In this document: piece after piece, positions 25,135-33,499 of the stretch | Layout: each line of letters begins with the position of its first letter | Position numbering within the stretch: the first letter of the stretch is position 1 | Assembly (NCBI GenBank): GCA_027488935.1 | Contig: JAIYAP010000048.1 | Span: forward strand, 26,092 to 90,091 | Direction of reading: 5' to 3' | Length of the DNA: 64,000 nt | From: Saprospiraceae bacterium | GTDB lineage: Bacteria > Bacteroidota > Bacteroidia > Chitinophagales > Saprospiraceae | Translations under genes and position numbers: made by a program | Notes under the pieces: generated by a model | Database searches by the model: none | The model's input: the letters and a program-made list of their open reading frames with translations, nothing else | Told to the model about the DNA's origin: nothing

Positions 25135-26829
25135 TCATTGGTTTAAAAACATCATCTTTACTTCGTACGCCCCGTTGATCACCACTTTCTCCCCTTCTTC
25201 GATACCCTTCAGGATAAGGGTGCGTGTACCGTCGTCTTCGCCGGTCTGGATGTAGGCTAACTCGAACTGCTCCGGGGCGTTTTTGAGAAACACAGCCGTT
25301 TTACCGTTAATTTCGGTCAGCGCCGAGTTTGGCACCGATATTTGACGGCTTGGTTGTTGGTTCAGGGCTTTTAATGTTACAAACTCACCAATCTTGAACT
25401 CACCTTTTGGATTATCCATTTCAAAAAGTACACGCTGGCTTTGATTGCCTGGGTTCATGCCCTGGGCCTGCGAAATGAGTCGAACTTCTGCACTTTTGTG
25501 GTCATCGGTCGAACAAGTGACGAGGAATTTGTTGCCAGCTTTGATTGCCGGCACATCGCGGTCATACACTTGCGCCTCTACATAGACCTTTTTAAGGTTA
25601 GTGACGGTGAAAAGCGTTTGTCCGGCCACTACCTCTGCGCCTGGTGTGAGCGTAAAGGTGCCGACCACGCCGCTAATCGGCGCGACTAAAGCCACAGTGC
25701 GGATGTTGGCTGCCAGGTTCGCTCCTGCAGCCTTGTTTTCAAGCGTTTGCAATTCAACCAAAGCCTGATTGTAATTTGCTGCGGCAACTTGTACGTCGCG
25801 CCCGGCAACAATATCCTCGATTTTTTTCAAACGGTCGAGTTCGCGTTTCGTGGCTGTCACACGGGTTTTTGCCGCCTCGATTTGCACCGTTAAACCTGCG
25901 TTGCTGGTGGCGATACCCACTTGGTCGGGAGTGCTGATGGTTTGCAGCAACACCGCCAACGTTTGTCCGGCGCGTACCGTTTGACCCACCGACACGCTCA
26001 ACCGGGTGATGCGCCCGCCTTGGGGAGCCACTACTGCGCCCAAGCCTCCAGCGGCCGGTATAATAGTACCGAACATGGTGGTGGCCGATTGGTAATCGCC
26101 CACCGCGATGGGCTGGGTCAGGATTTCAAATAAGAACTGGGTTTCTTTCTGCGCATACACCGATTTTCCGTAGCCGCTTCCGCCCTTTTTGGGGCCGTGC
26201 TCCTCGTCGCCGTGGGCAAAGGCTGGATTGAAATTTGGCGCGGAAAACCAGACGCTCGCCAGCAAAAGCAGTGCTGTCAGTGCCCGGTTGCGGCGGCGGC
26301 TCACAAACCACACGGACAGTCCGCCCAGGAGCAAGCCGCCCAAAAACCATAGCCATTGGCCTGATGGGGTAGGAGCGGGGACTTCCGCTGTTTCGGCACT
26401 GGCTAATTTTTTCCCTACTTCCACGCCCAGCACCCCAATAAGGTCGGCGCCGTTGGGGTGGCTCACCTGTACATTTAAGGTGTAGGCTTTATTTTCAGGA
26501 AACTTTCCGTGTAGTTCGTACACACCCGGCGAAAGCGGTTTGGCCTCTAAAACAATTTGCGGGTTTTCCGCCGCGCTGATTTTCAACTCCGCCTTGTCAA
26601 TGGGGCGGTTGGTTTTAAAATCGGCGATGTAAAGCGTCAGGTGGGCATCCTGTCCGGCGCTGAGTTCCGGGAAATAAAGCGTGAGTTCGTAACGGTCGCT
26701 TTGGCCATACGCGGTGAAATGGTCTTTGGCCACGCCGGGGTCGGTCGCGATTTCGTCGCCGTGCGCAAAAGCATTGGACAATGCCAATGCGAAGCTGAAA
26801 AGAAAGGAAAAGAAAACGGACAATTTCAT
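25135..26829 (-). CDS. CusB-like RND efflux periplasmic adaptor with extra N-terminal domain
   Basis: Membrane-fusion protein of 564 aa. A signal peptide (1-23, ending FAHGDE) precedes an Ig-like/CopC-like domain (about 30-140), two hydrophobic segments (159-178 and 185-205) and a second FAHGDEEHG stretch. The HlyD/CusB body starts near residue 235 with the lipoyl half VVAPQGGRITRLSVSVGQTVRAGQ, the coiled hairpin (about 305-365), the second half VVGTFTLTPGAEVVAGQTL and the beta barrel. It should link the RND pump to the TolC channel for heavy-metal export. The doubled leader suggests a gene fusion. Last gene of the efflux operon. Confidence 0.93.
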   Translation of the reverse strand: MKLSVFFSFLFSFALALSNAFAHGDEIATDPGVAKDHFTAYGQSDRYELTLYFPELSAGQDAHLTLYIADFKTNRPIDKAELKISAAENPQIVLEAKPLSPGVYELHGKFPENKAYTLNVQVSHPNGADLIGVLGVEVGKKLASAETAEVPAPTPSGQWLWFLGGLLLGGLSVWFVSRRRNRALTALLLLASVWFSAPNFNPAFAHGDEEHGPKKGGSGYGKSVYAQKETQFLFEILTQPIAVGDYQSATTMFGTIIPAAGGLGAVVAPQGGRITRLSVSVGQTVRAGQTLAVLLQTISTPDQVGIATSNAGLTVQIEAAKTRVTATKRELDRLKKIEDIVAGRDVQVAAANYNQALVELQTLENKAAGANLAANIRTVALVAPISGVVGTFTLTPGAEVVAGQTLFTVTNLKKVYVEAQVYDRDVPAIKAGNKFLVTCSTDDHKSAEVRLISQAQGMNPGNQSQRVLFEMDNPKGEFKIGEFVTLKALNQQPSRQISVPNSALTEINGKTAVFLKNAPEQFELAYIQTGEDDGTRTLILKGIEEGEKVVINGAYEVKMMFLNQ

Positions 26830-26867
26830 AATCGTTATTTTTTAAATTGAAAATCAATGATTTCAAA

Positions 26868-28040
26868 CTATTGTCCCGACAGGTACAGCATTTGGATGCG
26901 GGCTATTTCAAAGGCTTGCATTTGGGTCGCGTAATCGCGCTGAATCGAGTAAGCCTGATCCAACGTGCGCAGGAAGGTGCCGTAATCTGTTTGACCGGCC
27001 TCACGCAGGCGCAGCGCGGTAGCAATCAGCACCCGGCTTCGAGGCAGCGCCTCTCGTTCATAGTAATGCACGAGATTCAGCGCCGTGACGGCCTGCGTAC
27101 GGGTGCGGGCGAGTTCGAGTGCGACGGCCTGGCCTTGTGCTTCGGCGCGGGCCAAGGCCGCCTGACCTTCGGCTTCGGCGCTTTTTACACCGGCGCGGTA
27201 TTGCCCTACCCAGACGGGGATGCCGACGCTGGCCCGAAACCGGTAGTCAATCGGTGTGCTGCGCACGCCTTGATTCAGGTAGCCGAGCGAAAAATTCGGC
27301 AGCGCCCGGCTTTTGGCTAAGCTAATTTGCTGCTCCGCCACCTGTGCGGCCTGCTGCTCATAAGCAACGGCTGGATTGCCCGCGGCGTTTCCTTGCAACA
27401 ATTGTCCGAACAAGCCAAGTGTGTCGGGTGCGAGGGGCGATAAATTACCTAGATTGGTCAGACCGGTGAGCATAGATAACTGCTGCCGGAGCGCAGTGGC
27501 GGTTTGTTCTGCGGCAAATCGCTCCTGATCTACCGTGCCCGCTTCATTTTCAGCCAGTGTTTTTTGCAAAAAATCAATTTCTCCGCCCGCGAATTGCCGG
27601 GCGGCGGTCGCGGAGATTTGCTGATACACGCTGTCGCGCACTGCCCATTGTCGCGCCTGGTATTCTGCTGCCTGCGCCTCCAAATACAGCGTGCGTACGG
27701 TGTAGCGCAGGTCGTTTTGGCTCAGCAGCTGCCCGGCTTGAGCAAGGGCGGTTTCAGCCTTGGCTACCCGTTTTTGCCGGGTGTACACGGTTGGGAACTC
27801 GAACGATTGCAGCACCCCCACCGCGTAAAACTGTCCGGTGGGGCTTTCAGTGTTCACTTCGGGGTTGGGCAGGTTGAGCGCCATTTTTTCCGCGTATTTT
27901 CTGGCTTGCACGTCGAAGGCGGCGGCCCGGCTGAGCGGGTGGTTTTGGAGAGCGGCTTGCACGGCGGATTCGGGGGTGGTTTGCGCCCAAGCCGATTGGG
28001 CAGTGAGGCCGAATATTATTATTTTAATCAGCAATTTCAT
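26868..28040 (-). CDS. TolC-family outer-membrane efflux channel
   Basis: Outer-membrane factor of 390 aa: signal peptide ending AWAQ, then two TolC-type repeats of long helices (for example ALAQAGQLLSQNDLRYTVRTLYLEAQAAEYQARQ and AEAQGQAVALELARTRTQAVTALNLVHYYE) with strand insertions (NFSLGYLNQGVRSTPIDYRFRASVGIPVWVGQYRAGV). Shorter than Escherichia coli TolC but normal for CusC-like proteins in Bacteroidota. It sits between the pump (9 bases) and adaptor (38 bases) genes and would complete the tripartite metal efflux complex. Confidence 0.93.
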   Translation of the reverse strand: MKLLIKIIIFGLTAQSAWAQTTPESAVQAALQNHPLSRAAAFDVQARKYAEKMALNLPNPEVNTESPTGQFYAVGVLQSFEFPTVYTRQKRVAKAETALAQAGQLLSQNDLRYTVRTLYLEAQAAEYQARQWAVRDSVYQQISATAARQFAGGEIDFLQKTLAENEAGTVDQERFAAEQTATALRQQLSMLTGLTNLGNLSPLAPDTLGLFGQLLQGNAAGNPAVAYEQQAAQVAEQQISLAKSRALPNFSLGYLNQGVRSTPIDYRFRASVGIPVWVGQYRAGVKSAEAEGQAALARAEAQGQAVALELARTRTQAVTALNLVHYYEREALPRSRVLIATALRLREAGQTDYGTFLRTLDQAYSIQRDYATQMQAFEIARIQMLYLSGQ

Positions 28041-28049
28041 GGCGCGTTG

Positions 28050-31000
28050 TTATCGGGTTTTAAGGTTATCAGATTGCTTTTTTCCTTCAAAATACTCTTC
28101 CACCGCCTTTCTCCCCCACACCCAAAACACCGTCGGGGTCACAATCATGTCCAGTAAAGTCGAGGACAGCAGACCACCCAGAATCACCGTTGCCACTGGA
28201 TAAAGAATTTCTTTGCCTGCCGCTTGCGCGTCCAAAGTCAGGGGAATCAATGCCAGCGCAGCCACCAATGCCGTCATCAGCACCGGCACCAATCGTTCGA
28301 GCGAACCGCGCACAATCATCTTCTTGTCGAATTGCTCGCCTTCGTGCTCCATCAGGTGGAGGTAGTGCGAAATCATCATGATGCCGTTGCGAGCGGCGAT
28401 GCCCGTCAGCGTGATAAAACCTACCATCGTAGCGACCGAGAAGGTGCCGCCCGTAAGCCACACCGCCGCCACCGAGCCGACGAGGGCCAGCGGGATGTTC
28501 AGCATCACCTGTGCCACGATGCGCCAGGAGCGGAAATGTGCGTACAGGACGAGAAAAATCCCCAGAAACGCGAAAATACTCAGCATGCCGATGAGCCGCG
28601 AAGCGTCCTTTTGCGCCTCGAACTGGCCGCCGTATTCCAGGAAATACCCCTGCGGCATCTTGACTTTTTCAGCCACTGCACGCTGCATTTCGGCCACCGT
28701 GCTGCCGAGGTCGCGGCCTTGCACGTTGGCAGAGACAACGATGCGCCGCTGGCCGTTTTCGTGATTCACGGTGTTGATGCCTTTTTCGTACTCGATGTGG
28801 GCGACGCTTTCGAGCGGAATCAAAACACCCTCCGGCGTGTGAATTTGGGTTTGGCGGATATTTTCCAGATTTTCCCGGTCTTCCGCCACGGCCCGCAGCA
28901 CGAGGTCAAAGGTTTTTTGCCCGTCCAGAATCTGGCTTGCCACTTTACCGCCGTACAATACTTCGAGGTCGCGGGCTACTTCCCCGGTTTGCATCCCGTA
29001 ACGTTGCAGGGCGTCGCGGTTCAGCCGGATGGTGAGTTGCGGCACCAGCACTAGGCGTTCCACCTGCACGTCCACCGCGCCCGACACGGCTTCGACTGCT
29101 TCTTTGATCTGCCCAGCCAAAGCGCGCAGTTCGGTCAGGTCTTCGCCGAATACTTTGATGGCCACCTGCGCCCGCACCCCGGAGAGCAAGTGATCTAGGC
29201 GGTGCGAAATTGGCTGGCCGATGCTCACTGATACCCCGGCGAGGTTTGCGAGTTGTTTTCGGATGTCGGCCACCACCGCTTCGCGTGGGCGGGCGTCTTC
29301 TTTCAATTCTACTTCGATTTCGGAATTTGACACTGGCTCCACGTGTTCGTCGAGTTCGGCGCGACCCGTCCGCCGGGCGGTATATTGCACATCCGGCACA
29401 CGCATAATAAGTTGCTCGGCCACCGTGCCGATTTTGTTGCTTTCTTCTAATGATGTACCCGCCGGAGCGTATAGATTCACCGTAAAACTACCTTCATTAA
29501 ATGGCGGCAAAAACTCCGTGCCGAAGCGCGTGACCATCACCAGCGCGCCAATGACCAATGCCGCTGCCGCGCCGATCACCATGCGGGTATTACCCAGGCC
29601 AAAATTCAACAATTTTAGGTCCTGCCGTTTCAGCCAGGTGACCAAACCGGATTCTTTGCCTTCGTTGAGTTTTGAATTGGGAAGCAAATAAGAACAAAGC
29701 GCTGGCGTGACGGTCAGCGATACTACTAATGATGCCAGAATCGAAGTGATGTACGCGATGCCCAAAGGCGCAAAAATCCGCCCCTCGATACCCTGCAATT
29801 GAAATAAGGGCAGGAATACCAACACCACGATAATAGTGGCGTACACAATCGAGTTGCGCACTTCGCTACTCGCTTCGTAAATCACCAGCATTGAATTTTT
29901 GGGACTTTCGAGTTCTAGGTTTTCGCGCAATCGGCGGAACACGTTTTCCACGTCCACAATCGCGTCGTCCACCAATTCACCAATCGCGATAGCCAGGCCG
30001 CCGAGGGTCAAAGTATTAATCGAAATATTGAACCATTTGAAAACCAGTGCCGTAACGACTAACGAAAGTGGGATAGCCGTCAGGGTGATAATCGTCGTGC
30101 GCAAGTTCAGCAAAAACAAAAACAGGACGATGACCACCAAAATGAAGCCGTCACGCAAGGCATGCTCCACATTAGTAAGCGCGTTGACGATAAAGTTTTT
30201 CTGCTGAAAAACCTTAGCGTTCAGCCGCACGTCGGACGGCAGCGAGGGTTGCAGTTCGGCCAAGGCCTTTTCGATGTCGTCGGTCAGGGCGATCGTGCTC
30301 GCACCTGGTTGTTTTTCGATGGTCAGGATAACTGCTGGCCGTGCGTTCACCGAGGCATCGCCGCGTTTGATGGCTGCACCGAATTGCACCTCGGCCACCT
30401 GGCTCAGTAATACCGGCGAGCCTTCCCGGTTCGCCACCACGGTTCGCTGTAGGTCTTCCAAATTTTTGGAACGGCCCAGCACCGAAATCAGCACCTCCGA
30501 GCCGTAGCGATTGAAAAAACTGCCCGTTGCGTTCAGGTTCGCATTGGAAAGTGCGCGGTCGAGATCTTCGAGCGTAAGGTTGTATTGTTTAAGTTTGGCA
30601 GACGACACCAGCACCTGGTATTGCAGCCGGTCGCCACCCATGGGAATCACCTGCGCCACCCCTTTTATCGCCAGCAGCCTGCGCCGGATGGTGAAGTCGG
30701 CCAGCGTCCGCAAATCGGCCGCCGTGCTGAGCGTCTGGCCGGTCGTGCTGTCGGGTTCAGCGATTACGCCCACGAGCATGATTTGCCCCATGACCGACGA
30801 AATCGGCCCCATGACGGGCACGATGCCGTTGGGTAGCGGCACGGTGGCCAGTTTTTCGGCCACGAGTTGGCGGGCCCGAAACACGTCCATCTCCCAGTCG
30901 AACTCCACGAACACCAACCCGATGCCGCGCGACGAACTGCTGCGTACCGTTTCTACGCCGGGCGAGCCGTTGAGCGCCGTTTCGATGGGCAAAACGGCTT

Positions 31001-31190
31001 GCGCCTCTACCTCTTCGGGCGACATCCCGCCGGCTTCGAGGAACACGGTCACCCGGGGCCGGTTAAGGTCGGGCAACACGTCCACGGGTAGTTCGGTAAT
31101 CGTCCATCCGCCCCACACCAGCAACAAAGCCGCCGCGGCCACCACGAACAGGCGGTTTTGTAATGAGAATTTTATGAGCGCGTTGAGCAT
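28050..31190 (-). CDS. CusA/CzcA-type heavy-metal RND efflux pump
   Basis: Inner-membrane proton antiporter of 1046 aa, full length for the HME-RND family. N-terminal helix MLNALIKFSLQNRLFVV, then the family motif LPVDVLPDLNRPRVTV, the proton-relay helix ELVDDAIVDVENVFRRL near residue 410, two large periplasmic porter domains and two six-helix bundles. The acidic DD..D..N motif marks the heavy-metal subclass. Together with the multicopper oxidase and the Csp protein nearby, Cu(I)/Ag(I) is the likely substrate, though Zn/Co/Cd cannot be excluded from sequence. First of three tightly spaced efflux genes. Confidence 0.96.
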   Translation of the reverse strand: MLNALIKFSLQNRLFVVAAAALLLVWGGWTITELPVDVLPDLNRPRVTVFLEAGGMSPEEVEAQAVLPIETALNGSPGVETVRSSSSRGIGLVFVEFDWEMDVFRARQLVAEKLATVPLPNGIVPVMGPISSVMGQIMLVGVIAEPDSTTGQTLSTAADLRTLADFTIRRRLLAIKGVAQVIPMGGDRLQYQVLVSSAKLKQYNLTLEDLDRALSNANLNATGSFFNRYGSEVLISVLGRSKNLEDLQRTVVANREGSPVLLSQVAEVQFGAAIKRGDASVNARPAVILTIEKQPGASTIALTDDIEKALAELQPSLPSDVRLNAKVFQQKNFIVNALTNVEHALRDGFILVVIVLFLFLLNLRTTIITLTAIPLSLVVTALVFKWFNISINTLTLGGLAIAIGELVDDAIVDVENVFRRLRENLELESPKNSMLVIYEASSEVRNSIVYATIIVVLVFLPLFQLQGIEGRIFAPLGIAYITSILASLVVSLTVTPALCSYLLPNSKLNEGKESGLVTWLKRQDLKLLNFGLGNTRMVIGAAAALVIGALVMVTRFGTEFLPPFNEGSFTVNLYAPAGTSLEESNKIGTVAEQLIMRVPDVQYTARRTGRAELDEHVEPVSNSEIEVELKEDARPREAVVADIRKQLANLAGVSVSIGQPISHRLDHLLSGVRAQVAIKVFGEDLTELRALAGQIKEAVEAVSGAVDVQVERLVLVPQLTIRLNRDALQRYGMQTGEVARDLEVLYGGKVASQILDGQKTFDLVLRAVAEDRENLENIRQTQIHTPEGVLIPLESVAHIEYEKGINTVNHENGQRRIVVSANVQGRDLGSTVAEMQRAVAEKVKMPQGYFLEYGGQFEAQKDASRLIGMLSIFAFLGIFLVLYAHFRSWRIVAQVMLNIPLALVGSVAAVWLTGGTFSVATMVGFITLTGIAARNGIMMISHYLHLMEHEGEQFDKKMIVRGSLERLVPVLMTALVAALALIPLTLDAQAAGKEILYPVATVILGGLLSSTLLDMIVTPTVFWVWGRKAVEEYFEGKKQSDNLKTR

Positions 31191-31199
31191 TTTTGTTTT

Positions 31200-31280
31200 C
31201 TATTTTTTTACAAATAATTGAGTTGCAATCAACAGCCCGACCGAGAGAAAAAGTGCGGCCCAGATGTTCCATTTTTTCAT
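31200..31280 (-). CDS. 26-residue membrane microprotein in the efflux operon
   Basis: A short frame from ATG (complement of 31278-31280) to TAG (complement of 31200-31202). It encodes MKKWNIWAALFLSVGLLIAT followed by QLFVKK. It has two N-terminal lysines, one hydrophobic helix and two C-terminal lysines, a typical single-span microprotein, and it ends 9 bases before the pump start. A-rich sequence (GGGAAAC) precedes its ATG. It could be a small pump subunit like AcrZ, but that is inference. It might also be chance; the perfect fit between the HMA gene and the pump argues for a real gene. Confidence 0.6.
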   Translation of the reverse strand: MKKWNIWAALFLSVGLLIATQLFVKK

Positions 31281-31380
31281 GTTTCCCTTTTTAATGGTTT
31301 GGATAGGAAAAACAAAGTGGTGCCGGACGCTGCTATGCAACGCCCGGCACCCGAATGCAACTCAAAAAATTACACGATCA

Positions 31381-31764
31381 TCATTTACGCCGCTCGTACT
31401 GGCAACAGCCCGGCAGCTCATTGTACGCGGCGTCGTTGCCTTTTGTCGTATCGGTGTCGTAGCCGGCCGCCGCGATAGCTTGGTGAACCTTATTCACACC
31501 GGTCTGTGCGGGGGCGAACACGACAGTGAATTGGTGCGTGTCCGAGTTCCAGACGGCGCTTTGTACGCCAGTCACGCCTTTTGCTGCCGTCTCAATTGTT
31601 CTTTTGCACATTCCGCAGTTGCCCCACACCTGGAATTGGGCCGTTTGGGTGGCTGTGGCCGCGGTTGCGACTTTTTTTAACGGCGCTGCCCCGGTAGCGG
31701 GTTGTTGAGCGTATGCGCTATGAGCGGAGAAAACCGCTATGCAGATGAAAATCAGGATTCTCAT
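31381..31764 (-). CDS. HMA-domain periplasmic metal-binding protein
   Basis: Exported protein of 127 aa: signal peptide ending AYAQ, a low-complexity Ala/Thr linker, then a heavy-metal-associated domain with the binding loop WGNCGMCKRTIE (Cys at the GNCGMC motif) and the beta-alpha-beta-beta-alpha-beta pattern through AAAGYDTD. The C-terminus has another potential site, LPGCCQYER. It would bind Cu(I) or a similar soft metal in the periplasm and may pass it to the adaptor or pump. Upstream of the microprotein and pump on the same strand. Confidence 0.9.
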   Translation of the reverse strand: MRILIFICIAVFSAHSAYAQQPATGAAPLKKVATAATATQTAQFQVWGNCGMCKRTIETAAKGVTGVQSAVWNSDTHQFTVVFAPAQTGVNKVHQAIAAAGYDTDTTKGNDAAYNELPGCCQYERRK

Positions 31765-31830
31765 ATTTTTAAAATTGAGTCAATTGAATTTGAAAGAGTG
31801 GATGGAATAAGCGGTGGAACAAACGGGGTT

Positions 31831-32850
31831 TTAGTGGCCGCTATGTCCATCATGTCCGCCCGGTGTAGCTTGACCTTCGGTTACCTGTACCACGAAATCA
31901 GCCGTGTGCACTTTACCCTCGGTCTGGAATTGAAGCCAGCCACGGTAAGTGCCGGGCTTGGCAAAAGTGGTGTGAATGTCGAATTTGCCTCCTTCGGCCG
32001 AGGGGTGGGTGTGGACGAACTCCTTGGAATCCACTTCCACGAGCACGAGGTGCGCTTTTTCGCCCAAATAATTCTCGAAAGTAGCGGGGTCAACAGGCTT
32101 GCCTCCCTGTTTGATGATCACTGGGATATGTTGCTGGCTGCCCGTTGTAAAGCCAGCGCCGCCATGTCCGGCTTCCATTGTAAGTGTGAAGCCGTCCACC
32201 GTGGTCGTCATTTTCGGTTGGGTGTATGCGACGGCTTTGGCGGGCGCTCCGGCCACAGCGAGTTCGGTTTTGTTCACCTGATTCAGGCCACCGGTAGGTT
32301 TGTAATCCGTAAATGCCCAGTATTTGCCGCCCGCCTCGAAGCGGGTTTGGTTGTGACCGCGACCGTTGGTAAAGTTTTCGCCAGCAGCCAGCACTTTGAT
32401 GTCGTAGCTGCTCGAAGCGGAAAATTCAGGGTGGATATGGTCGAACCAGGATAGGTCGTCGCTCACGAGAATGAGGTGCATCTTTTTCTCATGCACGAGG
32501 TCGAGCGGCACTGGCGCGCCTTCATTGCCTTTGATTTTAGGCGTAAACGACAGCATGCCCGCCTTGCCGGCTTCGAGTTGAGCCGGGTTGGCTGTGAAGG
32601 CCGTGAAATACTCAGATTTATTGGCTTCCACCTCGGCTTTCACCGGCTCCAAATCCATGTGGCATACGGGGCAGGAGCCGGGCTGGTCGTAGGTTTTACC
32701 CTTTTCGCAGTTCATCGGGCAGATGTATTTCGTACCGAGGGCAGCCGCTTCGGTCGATTGGGGTTTGTTTTGGGCATGGTCGTTTTTGCAGCGATTGAAT
32801 GCCACGACAGACAGCGCGAGCACAAAGCTAGCGATGAGCATATTTTTCAT
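31831..32850 (-). CDS. Periplasmic heavy-metal-binding protein (YHS/HMBD-type Cys motif)
   Basis: Protein of 339 aa with an N-terminal signal (MKNMLIASFVLALSVVAF, possibly lipidated at the following Cys). A heavy-metal-binding domain has YICPMNCEKG ... GSCPVCHMDLEPV near residues 43-70. The rest is strand-rich with a His-rich stretch (SWFDHIHPEF), a second similar region (KEFVHTHPSAEGG) and a His/Gly tail (GGHDGHSGH). The C-terminal portion looks like two copper-binding Ig-like domains. It fits periplasmic copper buffering. Co-oriented with the efflux operon. The region upstream contains direct repeats that may be an operator. Confidence 0.85.
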   Translation of the reverse strand: MKNMLIASFVLALSVVAFNRCKNDHAQNKPQSTEAAALGTKYICPMNCEKGKTYDQPGSCPVCHMDLEPVKAEVEANKSEYFTAFTANPAQLEAGKAGMLSFTPKIKGNEGAPVPLDLVHEKKMHLILVSDDLSWFDHIHPEFSASSSYDIKVLAAGENFTNGRGHNQTRFEAGGKYWAFTDYKPTGGLNQVNKTELAVAGAPAKAVAYTQPKMTTTVDGFTLTMEAGHGGAGFTTGSQQHIPVIIKQGGKPVDPATFENYLGEKAHLVLVEVDSKEFVHTHPSAEGGKFDIHTTFAKPGTYRGWLQFQTEGKVHTADFVVQVTEGQATPGGHDGHSGH

Positions 32851-32924
32851 AAAAAGTTGAAATTGAAGGTGTTGGAAATAAGGCTAAAAAGTGGATAGAC
32901 AGATTTGAGCGACTTAGAAACAAA

Positions 32925-32963
32925 TTGTTCTAAATCATCTCCATTGTTCTAAACCTTTCTAAA
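32925..32963 (-). promoter_or_regulatory. Candidate operator: three TTTAGAA direct repeats
   Basis: Read on the minus strand, TTTAGAAA, TTTAGAAC and TTTAGAAC occur in sequence at 32956-32963, 32944-32953 and 32925-32934. The last two are extended to TTTAGAACAA and spaced 19 bases apart. They lie 75-115 bases upstream of the metal-binding protein ATG. Such repeats near a metal operon suggest a regulator binding site, but no regulator gene is identified in the window. Confidence 0.45.
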
Positions 32964-32998
32964 CCGAAAAAATGGACACACGTCGGGCTGACGCGGCA

Positions 32999-33409
32999 TC
33001 AGGCGCCAATTTTGGGCGGCTGCCAAATGGGGAGATAAACTGCTTCGGGCAAATGCTCTGCAAAATAGAAAGCCTGTTTTTGCACCGAAACAAAGAGCGG
33101 GGAAGCGGCGGGCACGGGAGGCGTTTCAAGTGCGGAGGCTGCGTCGGAGTGACATACTATGCCGCAACCCGGACAATGGCAACCGCCGTTATCATGGTCA
33201 CACGGGCAATTAGAGCCGGAGTGTTGGTGTTTGGAATCGCCGGAGCAGGAAGTTTGCGCTTCTTCTTTGGCACAGCAGGACTTTTCGGAAACAGGCTGTT
33301 GAGTTTGTGCCGCGTTTTTGGAGTGTTCGTCGCCACATGCCCAAGCACCGTTCGCCGATGTGACGAACAGGCCGAGGAATAAAAACAATGTGACAAAACG
33401 GAAACTCAT
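32999..33409 (-). CDS. Cys/His-rich small exported protein (HYC_CC_PP-like)
   Basis: Protein of 136 aa from the ATG at 33409 (the frame also opens at GTG 33418). A signal peptide ends near ANGAWA. The mature part carries many Cys and His residues (SCCAKEEAQTSC, SGSNCPCDHDNGGCHCPGCGIVCH) and ends in a Pro-rich segment (VYLPIWQPPKIG) of the type seen in short proteins next to Bacteroidota copper genes. It probably sequesters copper in the periplasm; the family assignment is tentative. Confidence 0.75.
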   Translation of the reverse strand: MSFRFVTLFLFLGLFVTSANGAWACGDEHSKNAAQTQQPVSEKSCCAKEEAQTSCSGDSKHQHSGSNCPCDHDNGGCHCPGCGIVCHSDAASALETPPVPAASPLFVSVQKQAFYFAEHLPEAVYLPIWQPPKIGA

Positions 33410-33499
33410 AGCGTACACAAAGGTAAAAGGATAAAACGAATAAAAAAGAAAACAAGTCTACTGAAAAATTTGATTTAGAAAATTGATTGGAAAGTATGC

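Noticed and set aside
28224..29054. 276-codon plus-strand frame opposite the RND pump
   Set aside because: It is an antisense shadow of a strongly conserved pump gene; His/Arg-rich composition is typical of such shadows in GC-rich coding sequence.
30511..31221. 236-codon plus-strand frame opposite the RND pump N-terminus
   Set aside because: Ser/Arg/Thr-rich antisense frame with no start signal; the sense gene explains the sequence fully.
31702..32454. 250-codon plus-strand frame opposite the metal-binding protein
   Set aside because: Antisense shadow; no domain, and it overlaps two real genes on the other strand.
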